DNA from: Sporodiniella umbellata
Lineage: Eukaryota > Mucoromycota > Mucoromycetes > Mucorales > Rhizopodaceae
Length of the DNA stretch: 64,000 bases
Direction: 5' to 3'
Assembly (NCBI GenBank): GCA_025677835.1
Contig: JAIXMR010000015.1
Span: 124,001-188,000, forward strand
Below, in pieces: positions 58,008 through 64,000 of this stretch (its first letter is position 1; every line of letters begins with the position of its first letter). A program made the translations under genes and the position numbers. The notes beneath the pieces were generated by a model. The model did no database searches and was not told the origin of the DNA. It saw only the letters and a program-made list of their open reading frames with translations.

Positions 58008-59207
58008 TTACGCATTTTGCGCCGACAATAGAGGAGAAAAGCCAATTTGAGGCAGGCTTCCAAAATCAAATACCACAACAAAGTGACGGAGAAACATATT
58101 GCCCAGAATGAATTTATCATTTGAAGGAGAAAAAAGAAAAAAGCAGGATCCGTCACTCTCACGCTTTCCGACTAGTTTCGAAACAGGGATAGAAATATAA
58201 ACGTTTTGGCCATCAGTGCCAGGAAAATAAACATTGAGGACATCACTACTGTTTTCATATTGGCAGTCCACTTTATAGATGTGTCGCTCCACTTCGAAAC
58301 AAGTCGGGTCGATTGTTTTGGCTAAATCAAATGCAAGAGGGCCAGGAAGGTAAAAGAAGTTGGAGCCGGTATCTATAGAAAGAGGCGTTTTACTGTTGAA
58401 CCGAAAGTTACGAGAGCTATTAGTGCCTTTGTATTCAAAACCCAAAGAGTTGACGATCCACCGAGAACCAGTACCAGCCAAGGGTGTGTAGACAAAGTTT
58501 CCGTTAGTTTGATCTGTTATAACATCGCCAAACAATACTCTTCCTTCATTCTTATGTCCCACAGCAATTGAAAAAACAGGGTTTGGTATAAGGTTATTCC
58601 TATAGAGCGCTATGGGGATTGGATCATAGCCTTCTTCTTCTTTTAAAAAGCCTATAGTGCTTTGAGGAAGTCCAGCACCAAATATTCCATCAACAATAAC
58701 GTGGTTTTCTTTTTTTTGGCGAGAAAAAGCACCTATGCTGCTATCTACCATAGCCAATTTTTGGTTTTGGATAGTATAACCTTCTGCTATAGAGAACATA
58801 TCTGTAAAATAATAGCCAGCTGCTCCACCAATATTGTAGGTGATATTAAATATTTTATCGAGCGTCTGGCTAGTGTTGGATTCATCAGAGTCGTAACGAT
58901 TGAGAAACTCAGGGCATCCATTATTATCAAGGCATCTTATAGATGGAATCCAAGTATCTGAGCTTCCTGTATCAAATAAAAGTGTAAACTTTTTTTCAGG
59001 TGTGCCGATTTTCACATCAATTCCAAGTTCACTGATATCAATATGGTCCAATAAAGGCACCTCTAAGCTATTCGATCTTTCTTGAATACCTTTTCTTTTA
59101 AAAAATCTAAGAGGCAAGTCTATAGCATTAGAAGCCCGTGTGGGAAGACATGACAGGTCAGTGACTAAAAGTAGAAGCACTAATACTACTAAATCGATTG
59201 TATACAT
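58008..59207 (-). CDS. Secreted pepsin-type aspartic protease (A1 family)
   Basis: A single-exon gene of 399 residues. The start MYTIDLVVLVLLLLVTDLS is a signal peptide; a longer frame begins at TTG and is not used. A pro-region of about 45 residues with a basic stretch (FFKRKG) follows. The mature part begins near LLDHIDISELGIDVKIGTP, and the first catalytic Asp is in FDTGSSDTWIP, the flap region near the Tyr of YNIGGAAGYYF, the second Asp in SIDTGSNFFYLP. The end FILGNMFLRHFVVVFDFGSLPQIGFSPL matches the family. Cys pairs in RCLDNNGC and PTCFEVERHIYKVDC fit disulfides. It degrades protein outside the cell at acid pH. A conserved Ser/Thr that normally sits beside the first DTG is present. Confidence 0.94.
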   Translation of the reverse strand: MYTIDLVVLVLLLLVTDLSCLPTRASNAIDLPLRFFKRKGIQERSNSLEVPLLDHIDISELGIDVKIGTPEKKFTLLFDTGSSDTWIPSIRCLDNNGCPEFLNRYDSDESNTSQTLDKIFNITYNIGGAAGYYFTDMFSIAEGYTIQNQKLAMVDSSIGAFSRQKKENHVIVDGIFGAGLPQSTIGFLKEEEGYDPIPIALYRNNLIPNPVFSIAVGHKNEGRVLFGDVITDQTNGNFVYTPLAGTGSRWIVNSLGFEYKGTNSSRNFRFNSKTPLSIDTGSNFFYLPGPLAFDLAKTIDPTCFEVERHIYKVDCQYENSSDVLNVYFPGTDGQNVYISIPVSKLVGKRESDGSCFFLFSPSNDKFILGNMFLRHFVVVFDFGSLPQIGFSPLLSAQNA

Positions 59208-60204
59208 ATATGGGAACAATTGTTGATTAAAGGGAAACAAAATGTAAATTTATGTATTCAAGAGAAAAAAAAGATGTGAGAAAGATATATATATATATAT
59301 ATATATACATTTTATATACACAAGTGTAGAATATAGTATACCTTTAGGAGAGAAACTCATCTCTTACAATTAAAGTGTATCGCTAGTATCGCACGTTTTG
59401 TGAAACCAAAAAAAAAAAAAAAAAAGGTGTTTGCGAAAGTAGAAGGCGATCATCAATATAGCCTGTTTTGACTAAATTTTTATACTCTTTTCAATCATAA
59501 ATAGCCTTATTTTATACTTTTGTATTCTCGAATCAAACAATGTTTAGTATTAAACTCGCAAGGTCAAATAGAATCATCTTTTTTTCATTACTCTTCTGAT
59601 TTATTGTTCTCCTATCTATAAATATCAATAGAAAAAATGATTAAAAGAGTGCTTAAGGGTTGTTTTTAGAGTGCCAAAAAAGAAAAAAACTGTAAAAGCA
59701 AAGTCTTTTGTAGTAAGGCTGTTTGAACGTATATTCTTTTTGAAGACCATTCTATGCTGCACGCAACCTGCTCACTCTTGTGACACTCTATTGCCACACA
59801 GCAGAGCCCTTGAAAATTACTTTGCTCCCAATTTTAATTTATTTGAATCTATTTTTCAGGCGTAAACAACAATAGGTATTTGCCTTCTTTATCTGGTCTT
59901 ATTATAATGACGCTTTAGCCAAAGTTCCACAGTGCAAAGCAATACACAGACCTAGACTAATATTCTATAAAAAAAAGTTAAAATTGTATACAAAATCTCT
60001 TTAGTATTCAATCGTATGTTTTAGCATTTTTTATTTGCTGATGTTTATTGCTCTGAGCTAGTTGGTTTAGCTCCAAAGAAAAAAAAAAGCGACGTCATCA
60101 ATTTGATATACCTTTGCGCAGAATAAAATGTGAGGAAATGAAGGGGTCCAATCCCCGCTCTTTAGATTTTTTTTCTTTTCCAAAACATCTCCCCACTCTA
60201 TCCT
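59208..60204. other. Divergent region between the protease and the Rieske gene
   Basis: This 1.0 kb holds a (TA)n tract at 59287-59306 near the protease start and an A-run (59408-59425). A short Lys-rich ATG frame at 59671-59865 has no support. The last bases before 60205 form the rip1 promoter. Confidence 0.55.
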
Positions 60205-61175
60205 ATGGCTTCGTTATCACGCTCTTTTGCGTCTTCTCTCGTCAACCGCTCATACGTCAATGCACCTGCCTCTTCCAGTGCAGTAAAGAGAGTTTTCCAT
60301 GCTTTTTCCACCTCTGAAGAAGAACAACATGAATCTCACAGCCAAAACGCCATTAAGCAAAGATCTGCTGGAGGTTTGATCAACAGAACTGCTGTCAACG
60401 GTAAAAAAAAACTTTTTGAAAAATTGGAACAAAAAAGAGAGCATAGTGCTAATGTCACTTGTAATTGTTTATAGCCAACACCTTCAATAAGCTCCAAATG
60501 CGCAACCACAGCACTACCTCTATCCCCGACTTTTCCAAGTACAAAAAGACAAAGAACTCTGGTGAAGCCAGTCGCAACTTTGCTTACATGATGATTGGTA
60601 CCACTGGTTTGGTTTCTGCCGCCGGTGCTCAAGCCACTGTCAGCGATTTCTTGGCCAACATGTCAGCCTCTGCTGATGTTTTGGCTTTGGCTAAAGCCGA
60701 AGTTGATTTAGAAAGCATTCCTGAAGGAAAGAATGTCACAATCAAGTGGAGAGGAAAGCCAGTATTCATTCGTCACCGTACCGACTCCGAAATCAGCGAA
60801 GCCAACGAAGTTTCTATCACTGAATTGCGTGATCCTCAACAAGATGCTGAGCGTGTCAAGGATCCCAAGTGGCTCGTCATGTTGGGTGTTTGTACTCACT
60901 TGTAAGTTGTTTGTGTGTGTTTGTGCGTGTTTAGAGAAAGAAATGACTGACGTTGTATATAGGGGTTGTGTACCTATTGGTGAAGCTGGTGACTTTGGTG
61001 GTTGGTACTGTCCCTGTCACGGTTCTCACTACGATATCTCCGGCCGTATCCGCAGAGGTCCTGCTCCTCTTAACCTTGAAATTCCCGGTAAGTACAGATG
61101 TTTTGTGAAGTATACAAATTACTGACTCTATCTACAGAATATAACTTCCAAGAAGGCAAGCTTATTATCGGTTAG
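60205..61175 (+). CDS. rip1: Rieske iron-sulfur subunit of mitochondrial complex III
   Basis: Four exons (60205-60400, 60475-60901, 60963-61087, 61138-61175) give 261 residues. A basic, Ser-rich N-terminal presequence ([18 protein letters not shown]) directs it to mitochondria. The transmembrane hinge is [31 protein letters not shown], and the [2Fe-2S] cluster ligands are in CTHLGCVP (split by intron 2) and [21 protein letters not shown] and the end [12 protein letters not shown] are family-standard. The subunit passes electrons from ubiquinol to cytochrome c1. The last intron splits P|EYN and leaves an exon of 38 nt. Confidence 0.97.
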
Positions 61176-61558
61176 AGATTTTAATAAATATAGTCATTTT
61201 TGTAAAAGTAATTTACATGAGAGGCCTTTGACAAATTGATGTGTAGAAAAGTAGTAACACAACTAAGCGAGCCTTTTATTTCAGTATAAGCTTTCGAATA
61301 ATTGAGTAGACTGGATGCTGCGATTACAATTTTTTATCTATGAAAAAAAAAAAAAAGTTAGACTACCGTTCGACAAATGGTTTTTGAAATTAGCTGTTAG
61401 GATTAATCAGCATCCTCGCTATATAAATATCGACATAGCAGCTGTGTTTCTCAACTTTTGTTAACAAACGAATACATAGTACATAACAAGTGAAGGTCGC
61501 AAAGTATTGTAAAAAACGATATTTATTTCAAAAAAAGATATTTTCAAACGTTTAAAAC
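61176..61558. other. 3' intergenic region between rip1 and the repeat/HAD gene (tail to tail)
   Basis: AT-rich 383 bp with an A-run at 61341-61356. No gene is visible. Confidence 0.55.
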
Positions 61559-64000
61559 TTAGTTAAAGATGCTCTTTACTTTTTGAGCCCAGACGATGGG
61601 AGCAGAAGGTGCTTGTTTATCTTCCCATACTTGAGTCATTGTTTTGTGCTCCAAGAAAGACTGAACGCTTTCACCAAAGACATCTAAACCGTCAACTTTA
61701 ATATCATATTCGGTTCCAGAGTGTTCGGTGCGTTCACGCTCGATCAAAACAGCGTGACAACCGTGTTTCTTAGCAGCGGAAGCAAGTTGAGTGTTGGCCG
61801 TTACAATAGCAAGCTCACTAGCACGGTCCAAGCCAAGAAGCTGAATAGTTCCTTGGATAAGGGATTCAGAGGCAGTGGTTTGGGCGCTATGAGTAAACAT
61901 GTCATAAGAGAATTGAGCGTGCCAGCAGAGACAATTGCTTTGGGCTAGCTCTACCATAGTACGGGTAGAGAAAGTATCAGAGATAGCAATAGTAGCATAT
62001 TTGGCTTCCTTTTGGCTCTTAATGCGACGAACACCAATAGAGGCATCTTCATAAGTACCGACCTTTCTCCAGCTTTCACAAAGTTCTTCGATCTCAGCTT
62101 GATTGAATGAATCACTAACATAGAATCTCTTCAAGATATGAACAAGGGCTTCATGCAAGATAATGTCATCACTGGTAGGACGCTTGCTAGCAAAGTGCTC
62201 CTTCTTAATTTCAGTGAAGGCGCCATACCAGTCATTGGCAAAGAGAGCAAAGTCCATAGTACTGAGAACAATGTTGTTCTTGGGAGCGACAATCTTTTTC
62301 CAGACTTCATGAAGGGACTTGCGGTAGTTAATTACTGTTCCAGCAAGATCGTAGGCAATGGTACGAACAGACTTAAAGGAGTCTGGGATGGTAGCAGTTT
62401 CGGTCCAGGTGACTACCTTGCCTTCAAAAGCAGAGTTGATAGCCAATTCAATACCAGAATCAAAGGTGTGGTGAACGCGTTGTTGAGCACGATCGACAAT
62501 AGCGTGTAATCTTTCGGTGATCACATCAATATCCTCCACTTCAATACGGGTGAAAACTTCACGGACTACAGAGATCTGAATAATAAGAGTAGTGCGAATG
62601 TTTTCAATACAGTCAAGGCATTGTTTGATAGAGGTAGTAGCCAACTTTTGAGTATCGACATCAATCTTGTTGGAAACTGAAGAAGAAGTGATAGTAAAGA
62701 AGCGCTTTTTGGTTTCTTCAATATAAGTTTCAACTTCTCTTTCTGCAATTTCAAGACGAGCAAAAATGTCAGCACGGATACTTTGAGAATTGCCGTGAAT
62801 AATTGTAGTGATGTTTTCCATCAAAAGAACAAGCCAGTTGGTGATTTCAGTCTTACGTTCTTGAACAATAAGGGTAGTCTCAAGAGTGATACGCTTTTGA
62901 GTTTGTTCACGAGTTTCAGTTACAACTTGGACAATATTTTCATGTTTGGTTTGATCAGAAACAACCTCAATAGCGGTGTCATCAGTAGACAACTTGACTT
63001 TATCATCTGACTGGACTATAGCAGTGCTGAATTCTGTCTTCTTGTGGGCTTCAAATGCACTGTTGATTTGATGCTTGGTAATAGAAACATGGTTTTCAAT
63101 CTGAGTAACCATGTCAATTGAACTTGTAGAGCTGTGGCTGACAATTTCCGTGATTTGGGTAGATTGAGTTACAGCAGTGGTTCTGATCCATTCAAGAGTA
63201 TGACTGTATGTGTGGCTAGATACAGAAGTAGTTTGAGAGGGGTGTTCCGATTTGGCGTGGCCAATAATAGTCTCAAGTTCCTCTTGAGCAGACTTTACAA
63301 TTTCTGATACATCAGCAGACACATTTTGACCGCCTTGCTTGGTGCGAGTGATAACTCGTTCAGTCAAAACAGTAATCCATGTGTTAACTCTGGTGCGAAC
63401 GCTTTCAATAGAAGATTCCTCAATAACTTCAACAGAAGTGTTTTCGGTCTTTTGGGTCTTCTTATGAATTTCCATAGCGGCAGCAGCTGCAGCGACAACA
63501 GCAGCAGTTCCAACAGCCACCTTTTCAATTGTGTCTTTGTAAACACCATGGCGGTTGTTTTTAGCTTGAGCAATGACTTGTTGTTCAGTACCGGTAATGT
63601 GGTCAACATTGGTAATTTGTTGAACAGCAACGTAGTGAGTATTAACTTCTTGCTTTAGTTTGCCTTCAGTCTTTTGAAGAATTTCGTTCAAAGAAAACTT
63701 GTTGATCTTGTTCTTGTCTTGAATAGCAACCTTTACATCTTTAAGTTGATTTTCAACACTAGACTTGATGTTTCCAAAGAAAACGTCCAAGTGATGGTCA
63801 GTAGATATCTCGGCTGTAGTATTCTTATGAGAGGCTGATGTTTCTTGTTGGATAGTGGCTATCTTCTTTTTCATGTCAACCTCAGCCTCTGCAATAACAG
63901 TGTTGATCTTGGTCTGGGTTTCTTCGGCAGAGCAGTCGCTAACTTCCAAGAGATGGTTAATCTTGTCAGTGAGATCTGAGAACCATGATTGTACAGTCTT
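61559..64000 (-). CDS. Large protein: helical tandem repeats plus degenerate haloacid-dehalogenase domain, 5' end outside window
   Basis: One open frame of 813 codons runs from the window end to the stop at 61559 without a needed intron, unlike most neighbours. Residues are counted from the first visible codon. Three related blocks of about 180-210 residues each start with a conserved Trp after Val/Ile-x-Thr/Asn (W at 6, 208 and 389) followed by Leu/Ile heptad-like spacing, an ADV/ADI phrase, A-x-x-E-L/V and a Thr/Ser-rich segment. The second and third blocks end in INSAFE. An Ala-rich hydrophobic stretch (VAVGTAAVVAAAAAAM) follows the first. From about 545 the C-terminus resembles L-2-haloacid dehalogenases: AYDLAGTVINYR (motif I), FALFANDWYGAFTEI, a Ser/Thr region where LSNG is expected (IAISDTFSTRT) and LAIVTANTQLASAAKKHGC. 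The usual Lys and last Asp ligands seem lost, so catalysis is doubtful. Function unknown. Confidence 0.75.
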   Translation of the reverse strand, partial: KTVQSWFSDLTDKINHLLEVSDCSAEETQTKINTVIAEAEVDMKKKIATIQQETSASHKNTTAEISTDHHLDVFFGNIKSSVENQLKDVKVAIQDKNKINKFSLNEILQKTEGKLKQEVNTHYVAVQQITNVDHITGTEQQVIAQAKNNRHGVYKDTIEKVAVGTAAVVAAAAAAMEIHKKTQKTENTSVEVIEESSIESVRTRVNTWITVLTERVITRTKQGGQNVSADVSEIVKSAQEELETIIGHAKSEHPSQTTSVSSHTYSHTLEWIRTTAVTQSTQITEIVSHSSTSSIDMVTQIENHVSITKHQINSAFEAHKKTEFSTAIVQSDDKVKLSTDDTAIEVVSDQTKHENIVQVVTETREQTQKRITLETTLIVQERKTEITNWLVLLMENITTIIHGNSQSIRADIFARLEIAEREVETYIEETKKRFFTITSSSVSNKIDVDTQKLATTSIKQCLDCIENIRTTLIIQISVVREVFTRIEVEDIDVITERLHAIVDRAQQRVHHTFDSGIELAINSAFEGKVVTWTETATIPDSFKSVRTIAYDLAGTVINYRKSLHEVWKKIVAPKNNIVLSTMDFALFANDWYGAFTEIKKEHFASKRPTSDDIILHEALVHILKRFYVSDSFNQAEIEELCESWRKVGTYEDASIGVRRIKSQKEAKYATIAISDTFSTRTMVELAQSNCLCWHAQFSYDMFTHSAQTTASESLIQGTIQLLGLDRASELAIVTANTQLASAAKKHGCHAVLIERERTEHSGTEYDIKVDGLDVFGESVQSFLEHKTMTQVWEDKQAPSAPIVWAQKVKSIFN

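Noticed and set aside
59208..59240. N-terminal extension of the aspartic protease
   Set aside because: It needs a TTG initiator and would bury the signal peptide; the ATG at 59207 starts the hydrophobic signal directly.

Overview
This window looks like nuclear DNA of an early-diverging filamentous fungus, most likely Mucoromycota/Mucorales. Reasons: AT-rich DNA; genes broken by many 45-110 nt introns with GTAAG-like donors and TAG/CAG acceptors; very frequent A and T homopolymers; and a eukaryotic housekeeping gene set of fungal type. Species cannot be named from this sequence alone. About 22 protein genes are recognisable. Most are multi-exon, so the gene models here were joined by hand from exon frames, splice signals and family conservation.

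Layout. 1-5.6 kb: the 3' part of a LigB-type extradiol dioxygenase, a seven-exon short-chain dehydrogenase and, 38 bp after its stop codon, the eIF2-assembly factor Cdc123. 6.1-7.9 kb: a flavin monooxygenase on the minus strand. 9.3-11.5 kb: a pair of about 512 bp, nearly identical inverted repeats around a 1.2 kb non-coding spacer. 12.2-20 kb: a zinc-finger protein built from two duplicated C2H2 pairs, the SNARE Bos1/membrin, a BAR-domain protein and a cyclin with polyQ and a 13-unit, 12-residue tandem repeat. 20.9-22.7 kb and 44.3-46.1 kb: two divergent pyruvate decarboxylase paralogues in opposite orientation. 24.8-30.4 kb: a vacuolar-type serine carboxypeptidase, actin-related protein Arp4 and the oligosaccharyltransferase subunit Dad1/Ost2. 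30.5-41.5 kb: a small conserved protein, mitochondrial lysyl-tRNA synthetase, an amino-acid permease, an aldo/keto reductase (arabinose dehydrogenase type) and an EBP1/PA2G4-like protein. 48.5-52.1 kb: an HSF-domain factor and an OPT oligopeptide transporter, tail to tail. 52.9-56.6 kb: a second, larger inverted-repeat structure (about 895 bp arms, 1.8 kb spacer). 57.1-64 kb: a one-finger GATA factor, a secreted pepsin-type protease, the Rieske protein of complex III, and the 3' part of a large unusual protein that joins a helical tandem-repeat region to a degenerate haloacid-dehalogenase domain.

There is no operon logic here. By content several genes serve nitrogen and peptide use (carboxypeptidase, secreted protease, OPT transporter, amino-acid permease, GATA factor), fermentation (two PDCs) and respiration/organelle function (Rieske, mitochondrial LysRS). 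Shared regulation is only a guess.

The best candidates for something undescribed are the two long inverted-repeat structures, which could be foldback/non-autonomous transposons or natural hairpin-RNA loci in a lineage with active RNAi, and the repeat-plus-pseudo-HAD protein at the right edge. Intron oddities also recur: micro-exons of 9-25 nt, T(n)A(n) blocks and A-runs directly before acceptors. No tRNA, rRNA or CRISPR was seen. Intergenic stretches up to 2.9 kb were read and hold no gene that can be defended.
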